64,000 nt of DNA from Eledone cirrhosa (lineage: Eukaryota; Mollusca; Cephalopoda; Octopoda; Eledonidae), in assembly GCA_964016885.1 (NCBI GenBank), contig OZ024740.1, forward strand, positions 296,789,204 to 296,853,203. Reading direction: 5' to 3'. Of this stretch, positions 11,570-25,780 are shown one piece after another (the first letter of the stretch is position 1; every line of letters starts with the position of its first letter). The notes under the pieces were generated by a model. It had not been told where the DNA came from, searched no databases, and was given only the letters and a program-made list of their open reading frames with translations. Position numbers and translations under genes: made by a program.

Positions 11570-12345
11570 CTTATTTATTTACTTATTTATTTATTTATTT
11601 ATTTAAATTTAATTTTACTTTTAATTTTAATTTTAATTTTAATTTTATTTATTTATTTAACTTTATTTATTTATTTATTTATTTAATTACATTTAATTAT
11701 ATCTTATATTATATTATTTTAATTTAGTCTATTTTATTTTATTTTAGTTTACCTTATTTTATCTTATTTTATGATTATATTATATTATGTTCTATTTTAT
11801 ATAATTTTAATTTTAATTTTATATTATTTTATCTCATTCCTTACCCTGTATCACTATTATCTGTATATTTTATAGTTTATATGTAAGTTTGTTATGTATT
11901 TCTTTATATTTTCTTATATATATTATAAGTCTGTTTTTCACCTATTTTTTACCTACTCTTACCTAATCCTATCTATCTTATCTACTCTTGTCTGTTCTCT
12001 TATCCATGTGTATGCTTGTATGTAACTATATGTTGACAGCACCCAGCCCAACTGTGACTGATAGCACCCCTTATTTTTCATTTTTTTATTTTTCATTGTT
12101 TATTTTATTATCTTATTTTTATTTTTATTTTTATTTTTATTCTTATCTTTACTTTTACTTTTACTTCCTTAATATCCTTTATCGTCTATTATTATTTTTC
12201 ATTCTTCAATGTCTTGGATTTGTTATTGCTTGTATGGTATGTAATTAACCTTTATGCTCTGATGAGTCCCACTTATAGTGCGGATGAAACAATGTTAGCA
12301 AGTAAAGATATGCATATGCTATAGGCGTTCTTTGTTATTTATTAT
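10586..12345 (-). repeat. Right arm of the PLE1 inverted repeat
   Basis: Reverse complement of 5474-7222, including the ATTT-rich tract (11450-11830), the CA/TG block and the hammerhead. The arm is followed by an inverted leader (12346-12438). Confidence 0.85.
12250..12307 (+). ncRNA. Hammerhead ribozyme motif, PLE1 inverted arm
   Basis: Plus-strand copy of the same motif (CTGATGAG...GATGAAAC...GTT), antisense to PLE1 transcription because it lies in the inverted arm. All core bases are kept. Confidence 0.8.
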
Positions 12346-12977
12346 ATCACGGCTCTGTCCTCAGATATTGAGCTAACCTTATACTGCCTGCTGGATAAGT
12401 GGAGTGTTATACACCCCTGATCCTCTCCCTAGTATAATATATATATATATATATACAGAGATACATATATATATATATATATACGTGTGTGTATGTATGC
12501 ATATATATATGTTTGTGTGTCTGTATGTATGTATGTGTATGTGTATGTATGTATGTATGTGGATAAGGGAGCTTATAGATAGGACAACACACGCTGTCTT
12601 TTCGTAGGTTAAGTTTTTAATTAATTTTTGTATTTTGAAACATCAAAATACAACAATTCTTTGGTCACTGGACTCGGGAATGTCATGACAGAAGTTTGTG
12701 GAAGTTACACAAATATTTTCGTATATTTTACCAGGGCAATCCTTATTTATATTTTACATTTTACATTTACTTACATCTCAAAATAACATGGCTAAAAAAA
12801 ATTCAAATTTTGCAAAGAGAAGAAAACTGAACTACATGCATCTCACTGCCCCCCCCCTCCCCCCCATCGCCACCACTATTACGTGTACACTCTCTCCCTA
12901 CCACCACATTTACATTTACACACCCTATCTAGACTAAAGTTACCGACCTGTTGTCCAACACTCTACTCTGTGTTGAA

Positions 12978-13008
<31 letters not shown>

Positions 13009-13526
13009 GTGTATGTATACGTGTGTATATACATCACTCAGTCAAACAACCTGATTTCAACCCAAATATCTACAACAACAACACCGGCACTAATGTTTAC
13101 AGCAACAACAGCTTCATGATGAATTGAAATGAACATTTACAACAACCACAGCGGCATCAGACGATAAGAAAAAACAACAAAAAACAAAAAAACTCAAAAT
13201 ATCAAAACACACACACACAACACAACAACAACATCAACTGCCACCACCATCACCACCACCAGCGACCGGGCCTTAAGAAAACAACAAATTTAATAATAAT
13301 AATTGTTCTGCTTTTGTGCATTACTGGTGCTCTCTTTTGTTGACTCCGTGAGGATGAAAGGCAAGGTTGACATCGGCGGGATTTGAGCTCAGAGAGTGGA
13401 GAGCCATTGCTTCATGCTGTAAAGCAATTATAATAATACTGAACTGTAACACGAACGGCTTCAACTATACGAACTCTTGAAAGTCAACAGTTGACATAAT
13501 CTTGCAATCTTGTATCAGTAATGACG

Positions 13527-13583
<57 letters not shown>

Positions 13584-13587
13584 ATAT

Positions 13588-15720
13588 AAATTAGCGAGAA
13601 TCGTATTTCGGCTTAGGAATTAACTAAAAACAACTTCCAAGATGTGTGGCAAGCGCTCAATGATTCAGATGAACCAGAGCTACAACATACGTTAAAGGCC
13701 AAACACACTAAGACGATGGTTAAACAATCATCCTCACTGCCGTAAAAACGACCAAGTAATTCGGGTCAAACCAATAAAAATATATGTGATTGAAAATTTA
13801 CCCAGACCCCTGGATGATTGGTAAAATCCAGCTTTTGGGTTTCTGCGACTTCTAACTCAAGTACTGTCCGCTTACAGAAATAATGTTAGGCTTCTGGTAA
13901 GATGTTTGAACAAGGAAGCCACTTTTTCAACATGTATTAGTTCGAGTGCTAATTTAAGGAATGACCGTTACCGACGCCACGTGGGGCTCGGCAAGGCAGG
14001 CAATCCTTATTTTAGGCGGATGAATTCAGTATGTGTATAAAATTGCAAGAATGCAAAACATCACATATATGTGTGTGTGTGTAAGTGAGTAGCGTGTGTG
14101 TGTTTGTATGTATGTATGAGTGTTGGTGTCTGCGCGCGTATGTATGTGTGTGTGTGCGCGTGTGTGTATATCGTAGGTATAAGTGTCAATAAGTGAGTTT
14201 TTTTGTTTTTTTATGCGCGGGGACAGAAATAATCGGACTGGATGCCCGATCACGCAGTTAAACCACTGGGAGTGAGGAGCCCCTAGCACTTGTCAGGGCA
14301 TTCTTCTAGGAGAAGGCATCTCAGGAAACTGGGTTTATTCCGACATAAAACCTGCGGCTCAGTAGTTACCGATGATGTTGATCTTTTCTTCTTTTCGGGT
14401 TATAGCTACTGTCGCTCAGGGAGTGGGTTTGGCTCAGGGCACAGTCTTTCCTCACTTTAAAAATATTCGTCACGCACAGGCATTGCACGATTGCATTAAT
14501 TAATAATTATTAATAGTGTATTACTGGTCTCCTTGACGGAGCTGCAGTCCTGGGTCAGAAAAAGACCGAGGGATAGCGCTTGGAAACTGGAATATCTTTA
14601 GGCGCTCACTGCCCTCTGCCAGCTGGGCACCAGTATCGGTGGAACATCCACCTCGGCGTTCTATAGAGGACTAGTGGAGGGGAAGAGCGACGACGTTCTC
14701 GGAGAGATCCTGGGCGTCGAAGAAGATCAGCAGTTTGCTCTCTTCCGGAGAACTTTCAGCCCAGGTCCTATGGATAACTTCCAAAAATCCCTGGCCTGTC
14801 AGTGCTACCGGGGAGCGCTGCCAGTTCTTTTTTTCTCTTTATTTATAACTAGCAGTGTATCCCGGCATTGCATGGGTAGTAGCACCTCCAATGAGAAACC
14901 TTTATTTGTGAGTGCCTGTTAAAAACTCACGAAAATATACTGATAGGAAAGTTGTTTTATTTTGAGAAAATTGAGAAGTTGAAAGTACAATTTAACTGTC
15001 TACGTGCATTGTTCATGGCAATATTCTTGAGCCCCTTCTTTTCATACTCCTCTGTTGGGCCTTTTGGAGTAAATGTGAAAGAGAAATTCACAGGTTAAGT
15101 TGGCAGAAGATTCCAGTGTCATAGCAGTAAGGCGTAGGCTACTTACCTCAAAAGTTCATTCGCACTCTTTCCACTAAGTTACTCTTTCTCTCTATCCCTC
15201 TCGATGCAGTCCCTTGCGAATTTCTCACGTAGGCCTGGTGTAGATTTGCACCCAATCCATCTACCCGATGCACATGTCCGCTTTGTATGGCTTTTGGAGG
15301 AAGGAGTGACCAGCAGTACGTTGTCCGGTATTATTACGAAAAGGTATAGCAGAGAATCACGTGTGAACTAACAGCACGGGAGGAAACTGCTTACCTCGAA
15401 GATTCATCCGCCATCGTTCTTGTCAATACTCCGTTTAGTTGGTATTTGTTGGTCTACAGTTAAATGAATGGCGCACAAAGGGTCAATGTTTATTGGCAAG
15501 AAGTTTTTTTAATAATTGTTTCTACTTTAGGCACAAGGCGAGCAATTAACCAGTACATTACTGGTACTTTATTTCATCGACCCCGTAAGGATGAAAGGCA
15601 AATTAACCTAGGCGGGATTTGAATTCAGACTGTAAAGGGACGTAACTATGCTAGAAAGCATTGCGTCCAACCCTCTACCGATACTGTAATAAAAGACGGG
15701 TTAGAGCGATCAATAACGTA

Positions 15721-15770
<50 letters not shown>

Positions 15771-16820
15771 CACAGATACATATATATATATATATGTGTG
15801 TGTATGTATGCATATATATATATGTGTGTGTGTCTGTATGTATGTATGTGTATGTGTATGTATGTATGTATGTGGATAAGGGAGCTTATAGATAGGACAA
15901 CACACGCTGTCTTTTCGTGGGTTAAGTTTTTAACTAATTTTTGTATTCTGAAACATCAAAATACAACAATTTTTTGGTCACTGGAGTCGGGAATGTCATG
16001 ACAGAAGTTTGTGGAAGTTACACAAATATTTTCGTATATTTTACCAGGGCAATCCTTATTTATATTTTACATTTTACATTTACTTACATCTCAATATAAC
16101 ATGGCTAAAAAAAATTCAAATTTTGCAAAGAGAAGAAAACTGAACTACATGCACCTCACTGCCGCCCCCACAATTACGTGTACACTCTCTCCCTACCACC
16201 ACATTTACATTTACACACCCTATCTAGACTAAAGTTACCGACCTGTTGTCCAACACTCTACTCTGTGTTGAATGTGTGTGTGTATATATATATATATACA
16301 TGTGTATGTATATGTGTGTATATACATCACTCAGTCAAACAACCTGATTTCAACCCAAATATCTACAACAACAACACCGGCACTAATGTTTACAGCAACA
16401 ACAGCTTCAGAATGAATTGAAATGAACATTTACAACAACCACAGCGGCATCAGACGATAAGAAAAAACAACAAAAAACAAAAAAACTCAAAATATCAAAA
16501 CACACACACACAACACAACAACAACATCAACTGCCACCACCATCACCACCACCAGCGACCGGGCCTTAAGAAAACAACAAATTTAATAATAATAATTGTT
16601 CTGCTTTTGTGCATTACTGGTGCTCTCTTTTGTTGACTCCGTGGGGATGAAAGGCAAGGTTGACCTCGGCGGGATTTGAGCTCAGAGAGTGGAGAGCCAT
16701 TGCTTTATGCTGTAAAGCAATTATAATAATACTGAACTGTAACACGAACGGCTTCAACTATACGAACTCTTGAAAGTCAACAGTTGACATAATCTTGCAA
16801 TCTTGTATCAGTAATGACGG

Positions 16821-16892
<72 letters not shown>
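13588..16892 (+). repeat. Macrosatellite unit 3
   Basis: Complete unit of about 3.3 kb with the AAATTAGCGAGAATCG type of start. The preceding TA tract is long and broken by TTTA steps (13530-13587). Confidence 0.93.
14524..14827 (+). pseudogene. Truncated Tx1-like LINE piece with premature stop, unit 3
   Basis: Same fragment as in the other units, but the CAG codon after TATCTT is TAG (about 14599), which closes the frame early. Downstream residues still match (MDNFQKSLA). Confidence 0.85.
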
Positions 16893-16893
<1 letters not shown>

Positions 16894-17831
16894 AATTAAC
16901 GAGATTCGTATTTCGGATTAGGAATTAACGAAAAACAACTTCTGAGATGTGTAGCAAGCGCTCAATGATTCAGATGAACCAGTGCTACAACATACGTTAA
17001 AGGCCAAACACACTGAGACGATGGTTAAACAATCATCCTCACTGCCATAAAAACGACCAAGTAATTCGTGTCAAACCAATAAAAATATATGTGATTGAAA
17101 ATTTACCCAGATCCCTGGATGGTTGGTAAAATCCATCATTTGGGTTTCTGCGACTTCTAAATCAAGTCCTGTCCACTTACACAAATAATGTTAGGCTTCT
17201 GGTAAGATGTTTGAACAAGGAAGCCACTTTTTCAACATGTATTAGTTCGAGTGCTAATTTAAGGAATGACCGTTACCGACGCCTCGTGGGGCTCGGCAAG
17301 GGAGGCAATCCTTATTTTAGGCGGATGAATTCAGTATGTGTATAAAATTGCAAGAATGCAAAACATCACATATATGTGTGTGTGTGTGTAAGTGAGTAGC
17401 GTGTGTGTGTTTGTTTGTATATATGAGTGCTGGTGTCTGCGCGCGTATGTATGTGTGTGTGTGCGCGTGTGTGTATATCGTAGGTATAAGTGTCAATAAG
17501 TGAGTTTTTTTATTTTTTTATGCGCGGGGACAGAAATAATCGGACTGGATGCCCGATCACGCAGTTAAACCACTGGGAGTGAGGAACCCCTAGCCCTTGT
17601 CAGGGCATTCTTCTAGGAGAAGGGATCTCAGGAAACTGGGTTAATTCCGACATAAAACCTGCGGCTCAGTAGTTACCGATGATGTTGATCTTTTCTTCTT
17701 TTCGGGTTATAGCTACTGTCGCTCAGGGAGTGGGTTTGGCTCAATGCACAGTCTTTCCTCACTTTAAAAATATTCGTCACGCACAGGCATTGCACGATTG
17801 CTTTAATTAATAATTGTTAATAGTGTATTAC

Positions 17832-18134
17832 TGGTCTCCTTGACGGAGCTGCAGTCCTGGGTCAGAAAAAGACCGAGGGATAGCGCTTGGAAACTGGAAT
17901 ATCTTCAGGCGCTCACTGCCCTTTGCCAGCTGGGCACCAGTATCGGTGGAACATCCACCTCGGCGTTCTATAGAGGACTAGTGGAGGGGAAGAGCGACGA
18001 CGTTCTCGGAGAGATCCTGGGCGTCGAAGAAGATCAGCTGTTTGCTCTCTTCCGGAGAAATTTCAGCCCAGGGCCTATGGATAACTTCCAAAAATCCCTG
18101 GCCTGTCAATGCTACCGGGGAGCGCTGCCAGTTC
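17832..18134 (+). pseudogene. Truncated Tx1-like LINE piece, unit 4
   Basis: Same fragment, open frame from TTG at 17840. It carries the RRNFSP and CMDNSTS variants otherwise seen only in unit 1. Confidence 0.85.
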
Positions 18135-19030
18135 TTTTTTTCTCTTTATTTATAACTAGCAGTGTATCCCGGTATTGCATGGATAACAGCACCTCCAATG
18201 AGAAACCTTTATTCGTGAGTGCCTGTTAAAAACTCACGAAAATATACTGATAGGAAAGTTGTTTTATTTGGAGACAATTAAGAAGTTGAAAGTACAATTT
18301 AGCTGTCTACGTGCATTGTTCATAGCAATATTCTTGAGCCCCTTCTTTTCATACTCCTCTGTTTTGGCCTTTTGGAGTAAATGTGAAAGAGAAATTCACA
18401 GGTTAAGTTGGCAGAAGATTCCAGTGTCATAGCAGTAAGGCGTAGGCTACTTACCTCAAAAGTTCATTCGCACTCTTTCCACTAAGTTACTCTTTCTCTC
18501 TATCCCTCTCGATGCAGTCCCTTGCGAATTTCTCACGTAGGCCTTGTGTAGATTTGCACCCAATCCATCTACCCGATGCACATGTCCGCTTTGTATGGCT
18601 TTTGGAGGAAGAAGTGACCAGTAGTACGTTGTCCGGTATTATTACGAAAAGGTGTAGCAGAGAATCACGTGTGAACTAACAGCATGGGAGGAAACTGCTT
18701 ACCTCGAAGATTCATCCACCATCGTTCTTGTCAATTCTCCGTTTAGTTGGTATTTGTTGGTCTACAGTTAAATGAATGGCGCACAAAGGGTCAATGATTA
18801 TTGGCAAGAAGAGTTTTTTAATAATTGTTTCTACTTTAGGCACAAGGCGAGCAATTAACCAGTACATTACTGGTACTTTATTTCATCGACGCCGTAAGGA
18901 TGAAAGGCAAAGTTAACCTTGGCGGGATTTGAACTCAGACTGTAAAGGGAGGTAACTATACTAGAAAGCATTGCGTCCAACCCTCTACCGGTACTGTAAT
19001 AAAAGACGGGTTAAAGCGATCAATAACGTA

Positions 19031-19104
<74 letters not shown>

Positions 19105-19604
19105 TACATATATATATATACGTGTGTGTATGTATGCATATATATATATGTGTGTGTGTCTGTATGTATGTATGTGTATGTGTATGTGTATGTATGTATG
19201 TATGTGGATAAGGGAGCTTATAGATAGGACAACACACGCTGTCTTTTCGTGGGTTAAGTTTTTAACTAATTTTTGTATTTTGAAACATCAAAATACAACA
19301 ATTTTTTGGTCACTGGACTCGGGAATGTCATGACAGAAGTTTGTGGAAGTTACACAAATATTTTCGTATATTTTACCAGGGCAATCCTTATTTATATTTT
19401 ACATTTTACATTTACTTACATCTCAATATAACATGGCTAAAAAAAATTCAAATTTTGCAAAGAGAAGAAAACTGAACTACATGCATCTCACTGCCGCCCC
19501 CACAATTACGTGTACACTCTCTCCCTACCACCACATTTACATTTACACACCCTATCTAGACTAAAGTTACCGACCTGTTGTCCAACACTCTACTCTGTGT
19601 TGAA

Positions 19605-19635
<31 letters not shown>

Positions 19636-20153
19636 GTGTATGTATATGTGTGTATATACATCACTCAGTCAAACAACCTGATTTCAACCCAAATATCTAC
19701 AACAACAACACCGGCACTAATGTTTACAGCAACAACAGCTTCAGAATGAATTGAAATGAACATTTACAACAACCACAGCGGCATCAGACGATAAGAAAAA
19801 ACAACAAAAAACAAAAAAACTCAAAATATCAAAACACACACACACAACACAACAACAACATCAACTGCCACCGCCATCACCACCACCAGCGACCGGGCCT
19901 TAAAAAAACAACAAATTTAATAATAATAATTGTTCTGCTTTTGTGCATTACTGGTGCTCTCTTTTGTTGACTCCGTGGGGATGAAAGGCAAGGTTGACCT
20001 CGGCGGGATTTGAGCTCAGAGAGTGGAGAGCCATTGCTTTATGCTGTAAAACAATTATAATAATACTGAACTGTAACACGAACGGCTTCAACTATACAAA
20101 CTCTTGAAAGTCAACAGTTGACATAATCTTGCAATCTTGTATCAGTAATGACG

Positions 20154-20335
<182 letters not shown>

Positions 20336-20338
20336 TAT

Positions 20339-22472
20339 TAATTAACGAGATTCGTATTTCGGATTAGGAATTAACGAAAAACAACTTCTGAGATGTGTAG
20401 CAAGCGCTCAATGATTCAGATGAACCAGTGCTACAACATACGTTAAAGGCCAAACACACTGAGACGATGGTTAAACAATCATCCTCACTGCCGTAAAAAC
20501 GACCAACTAATTCGTGTCAAACCAATAAAAATATATGTGATTGAAAATTTACCCAGATCCCTGGATGGTTGGTAAAATCCAGCATTTGGGTTTCTGCGAC
20601 TTCTAACTCAAGTACTGTCCGCTTACAGAAATAATGTTAGGCTTCTGGTAAGATGTTTGAACAAGGAGGCCACTTTTTCAACAAGTTTTAGTTCGAATGC
20701 TAATTTAAGGAATGACCGTTACCGACGCCTCGTGGGGCTCGGCAAGGCAAACAATCCTTATTTTAGGCGGTTGAATTCAGTATGTGTATAAAATTGCAAG
20801 AATGCAAAACATCACATATATGTGTGTGTGTGTAAGTGAGTAGCGTGTGTGTGTTTGTTTGTATGTATGAGTGCTGGTGTCTGCGCGCGTATGTATGTGT
20901 GTGTGTGCACGTGTGTGTATATCGTAGGTATAAGTGTCAATAAGTGAGTTTTTTTGTTTTTTTTATGCGCGGGGACAGAAATAATCGGACTGGATGCCCG
21001 ATCGCACAGTTAAACCACTGGGAGTGAGGAACCCCTAGCCCCTGTCAGGGCATTCTTCTAGGAGAAGGCATCTCAGGAAACTGGGTTAATTCCGACATAA
21101 AACCTGCGGCTCAGTAGTTACCGATGATGTTGATCTTTTCTTCTTTTTGGGTTATAGCTACTGTCGCTCAGGGAGTGGGTTTGGCTCAGGGCACAGTCTT
21201 TCCTCACTTTAAAAATATTCGTCACGCACAGGCATTGCACGATTGCTTTAATTAATAATTATTAATATTGTATTACTGGTTTCCTTGACGGAGCTGCAGT
21301 CCTGGGTGAGAAAAACACCGAGGGATAGCGCTTGGAAACTGGAATATCTTCAGGCGCTCACTGCCCTTTGCCAGCTGGGCACCAGTATCGGTGGAACATC
21401 CACCTCGGCGTTCTATAGAGGACTAGTGGAGGGGAAGAGCGACGACGTTCTCGGAGAGATCCTGGGCGACGAAGAAGATCAGCTGTTTGCTCTCTTCCGG
21501 AGAACTTTCAGCCCAGGGCCTATGGATAACTTCCAAAAATCCCTGGCCTGGCAGTGCTACCGGGGAGCGCTGCCAGTTCTTTTTTTCTCTTTATTTATAA
21601 CTAGCAGTGTATCCCGGCATTGCATGGGTAATAGCACCTCCAATGAGAAACCTTTATTTGTGAGTGCCTGTTAAAAACTCACGAAAATATACTGATAGGA
21701 AAGTTGTTTTATTTTGAGAAAATTAAGAAGTTGAAAGTACAATTTAACTGTCTACGTGCATTGTTCATGGCAATATTCTTCAGCCCCTTCTTTTCATACT
21801 CCTGTTTTGGCCTTTTGGAATAAATGTGAAAGAGAAATTCACAGGTAAAGTTGGCAGAAGATTCCATGGTTATAGCAGTAAGGCGTAGGCTACTTACCTC
21901 AAAAGTTCATTCGCACTCTTTCCACTAAGTTACTCTTTCTCTCTATCCCTCTCGATGCAGTCATTTACGAATTTCTCACGTAGGCCTGGTGTAGATTTGC
22001 ACCCAATCCATCTACCCGATGCACATGTCCGCTTTGTATGGCTTTTGGAGGAAGGAGTGACCAGCAGTACGTTGTTCGGTATTATTACGAAAAGGTGTAG
22101 CAGAGAATCACGTGTGAACTAACAGCACGGGAAGAAACTGCTTACCTCGAAGATTCATCCGCCATCGTTCTTGTCAATTCTCCGTTTAATTGGTATTTGT
22201 TGGTCTACAGTTAAATGAATGGCGCACAAAGGGTCAATGTTTATTGGCAAGAAGATTTTTTAATAATTGTTTCTACTTTAGGCACAAGGCGAGCAATTAA
22301 CCAGTACATTACTGGTACTTTATTTCATCGACCCCTTAAGGATGAAAGGCAAAGTTAACCTCGGCGGGATTTGAATTCAGACTGTAAAGGGACGTAACTA
22401 TGCTAGAAAGCATTGCGTCCAACCCTCTACCGATACTGTAATAAAAGACGGGTTAAAGCGATCAATAACGTA

Positions 22473-22531
<59 letters not shown>

Positions 22532-23587
22532 ATGTATGCATATATATATATGTGTGTGTGTCTGTATGTATGTATGTGTATGTGTATGTATGTATGTGGA
22601 TAAGGGACCCTATAGATAGGACAACACACGCTGTCTTTCCGTGGGTTAAGTTTTTAATTAATTTTTGTATTCTGAAACATCAAAATACAACAATTTTTTG
22701 GTCACTGGACTCGGGAATGTCATGACAGAAGTTTGTGGAAATTACACAAATATTTTCGTATATTTTACCAGGGCAATCCTTATTTATATTTTACATTTTA
22801 CATTTACTTACATCTCAATATAACATGGCTAAAAAAATTCAAATTTTGCAAAGAGAAGAAAACAGACAAATGAACTAGATACATCTCACTGCCCCCCTCC
22901 ACCACAATTACGTCTACACTCTCTCCCTACCACCACATTTACATTTACACAGGTCATTACCCTATCTAGACTAAAGTTACCGACCTGTTATCCAACACTC
23001 AACTCTGTGTTGAATGTGTGTGTGTATATATATATATATGTGTGTATGTATATGTGTGTATATACATGACTCAGTCAAACAACCTGATTTCAACCCAAAT
23101 AACTACAACAACAACGGCACTAATGTTTACAGCAACAACAGCTTCAGAATGAATTGAATTGAACATTTACAACAACCACAGCGGCATCAAACGATAAGAA
23201 AAAACAACAAAAAACAAAAAAAACTCAAAATATCAAAACATACACACACAACACAACAACAACATCAACTGCCACCAACATCACCACCACCAGCGACCGG
23301 GCCTTAAGAAAACAACAACTTTAATAATAATAATTGTTCTGCTTTCGTGCATTACTGGTGCTCTCTTTTGTTGACTCCGTGGGGATGAAAGGCAAGGTTG
23401 ACCTCGGCGGGATTTGAGCTCAGAGAGTGGAGAGCCATTGCTTCATGCTGTAAAACAATTATAATAATACTGAACTGTAACACGAACGGCTTCAACTATA
23501 CGAACTCTTGAAAGTCAACAGTTGACATAATCTTGTAATCTTGTATCAGTAAGACGGTAATATATATTTATATATATATATATATAT
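20339..23587 (+). repeat. Macrosatellite unit 5
   Basis: Complete unit with the TTAACGAGATTCG start variant. Its last 750 bp (from about 22830) is almost identical to the same part of unit 6. Confidence 0.93.
21277..21579 (+). pseudogene. Truncated Tx1-like LINE piece, unit 5
   Basis: Same fragment, open frame from TTG at 21285, with substitutions RKTPRD, GDEEDQ and LAWQC. The LAWQC variant is shared with unit 9 and the 52-kb copy. Confidence 0.85.
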
Positions 23588-25722
23588 AAATTAGCGAGAA
23601 TCGTATTTCGGCTTAGGAATTAACTAAAAACAACTTCTGAGATGTGTAGCAAGCGCTCAATGATTCAGATGAACCAGAGCTACAACATACGTTAAAGGCC
23701 AAACACACTGAGACGATGGTTAAACAATCATCCTCACTGCCGTAAAAACGACCAAGTAATTCGTGTCAAACCAATAAAAATATATGTGATTGAAAATTTA
23801 CCCAGGCCCCTGGATGATTGGTAAAATCCAGCATTTGGGTTTCTGCGACTTCTAAATCAAGTACTGTCCGCTTACACAACTAATGTTAGGCTTCTGGTAA
23901 GATGTTTGAACAAGGAAGCCACTTTTTCAACATGTATTATTTCGAGTGCTAATTTAAGGAATGACCGTTACCGACGCCTCGTTGGGCTCGGCAAGGGAGG
24001 CAATCCTTATTTTAGGCGGATGAATTCAGTATGTGTATAAAATTGCAAGAATGCAAAACATCACATATATGTGTGTGTGTGTAAGTGAGTAGCGTGTGTG
24101 TGTTTGTTTGTATGTATGAGTGCTGGTGTCTGCGCGCGTATGTATGTGTGTGTGTGCGCGTGTGTGTATATCGTAGGTATAAGTGTCAATAAGTGAGTTT
24201 TTTTGTTTTTTTATGCGCGGGGACAGAAATAATCGGACTGGATGCCCGATCACGCAGTTAAACCACTGGGAGTGAGGAGCCCCTAGCCCTTGTCAGGGCA
24301 TTCTTCTAGGAGAAGGCATCTCAGGAAACTGGGTTAATTCCGACATAAAACCTGCGGCTCAGTAGTTACCGGTGATGTTGATCTTTTCTTCTTTTCGGGT
24401 TATAGCTACTGTCGCTCAGGGAGTGGGTTTGGCTCAGGGCACAGTCTTTCCTCACTTTAAAAATATTCGTCACGCACAGGCATTGCACGATTGCATTAAT
24501 TAATAATTATTAATAGTGTAATACTGGTCTCCTTGACGGAGCTGCAGTCCTGGGTCAGAAAAAGACCGAGGGATAGCGCTTGGAAACTGGAATATCTTCA
24601 GGCGGTCACTGCCCTCTGCCAGCCGGGCACCAGTATCGGTGGAACATCCACCTCGGCGTTCTATAGAGGACTAGTAGAGGGGATGAGCGACGACGTTCTC
24701 GGAGAGATCCTGGGCGTCGAAGAAGATCAGCTGTTTGCTCTCTTCCGGAGAACTTTCAGCCCAGGGCCTATGGATAACTTCCAAAAATCCCTGGCCTGTC
24801 AGTGTTACCGGGGAGCGCTGCCAGTTCTTTTTTTCTCTTTATTTATAACTAGCAGTGTATCCCGGCATTGCATGGGTAATAGCACCTCCAATGAGAAACC
24901 TTTATTTGTGAGTGCCTGTTAAAAACTCACGAAAATATACTGATAGGAAAGTTGTTTTATTTTGAGAAAATTAAGAAGTTGAAAGTACAATTTAACTGTC
25001 TACGTGCATTGTTCATGGCAATATTCTTGAGCCCCTTCTTTTCATACTCCTCTGTTTGGGCCTTTTGGAGTAAATGTGAAAGAGAAATTCACAGGTTAAG
25101 TTGGCAGAAGATTCTAGTGTCATAGCAGTAAGGCGTAGGCTACTTACCTCAAAAATTCATTCGCACTCTTTCCACTAAGTTACTCTTTCTCTCTATCCCT
25201 CTCAATGCAGTCCCTTGCGAATTTCTCACGTAGGCCTGGTGTAGGTTTGCACCCAATCCATCTACCCGATGCACATGTGCGCTTTGTATGGCTTTTGGAG
25301 GAAGGAGTGACCAGCAGTACGTTGTCCGGTATTATTACGAAAAGGTATAGCAGAGAATCACGTGTGAACTAAAGGCACGGGAGGAAACTGCTTACCTCGA
25401 AGATTCATCCGCCATCGTTCTTGTCAATACTCCGTTTAGTTGGTATTTGTTGGTCTACAGTTAAATGAATGGCGCACAAAGGGTCAATGTTTATTGGCAA
25501 GAAGTTTTTTTAATAATTGTTTCTACTTTAGGCACAAGGCGAGCAATTAACCAGTACATTACTGGTACTTTATTTCATCGACCCCGTAAGGATGAAAGGC
25601 AAAGTTAACCTCGGCGGGATTTGAACTCAGACTGTAAAGGGACGTAACTATGCTAGAAAGCATTGCGTCCAACCCTCTACCGATACTGTAATAAAAGACG
25701 GGTTAAAGCGATCAATAACGTA

Positions 25723-25780
<58 letters not shown>

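Larger units (their letters stand above)
5474..12438 (-). mobile_element. Penelope-like element PLE1 with complex terminal repeats
   Basis: A 7-kb insertion in the TA tract of unit 2. On the minus strand it encodes a Penelope-type reverse transcriptase and a GIY-YIG endonuclease (about 10291 down to 7695). Direct repeats of about 235 bp (pseudo-LTRs) flank the coding body: 5474-5707 and 10350-10585. Upstream lies a long inverted copy, 10586-12345, that pairs with 5474-7222. It is followed by an inverted copy of the leader (12346-12438 against 10259-10350). Each terminal repeat carries a hammerhead motif. Direct pseudo-LTRs plus a partial inverted copy are typical of Penelope-like insertions. 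Few frameshifts and nearly identical inverted arms suggest a recent insertion. No other unit has it, so it arrived after the array had expanded. Confidence 0.9.
3304..13587 (+). repeat. Macrosatellite unit 2, split by Penelope-like element PLE1
   Basis: The same unit as unit 1. It is interrupted inside its main TA tract by PLE1 (about 5474-12438) and resumes at 12439. Without the insert it is about 3.3 kb. Here the LINE piece (4222-4518) has lost the CTGGTCTCC start and has a different T-run after CCAGTT. Confidence 0.92.
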
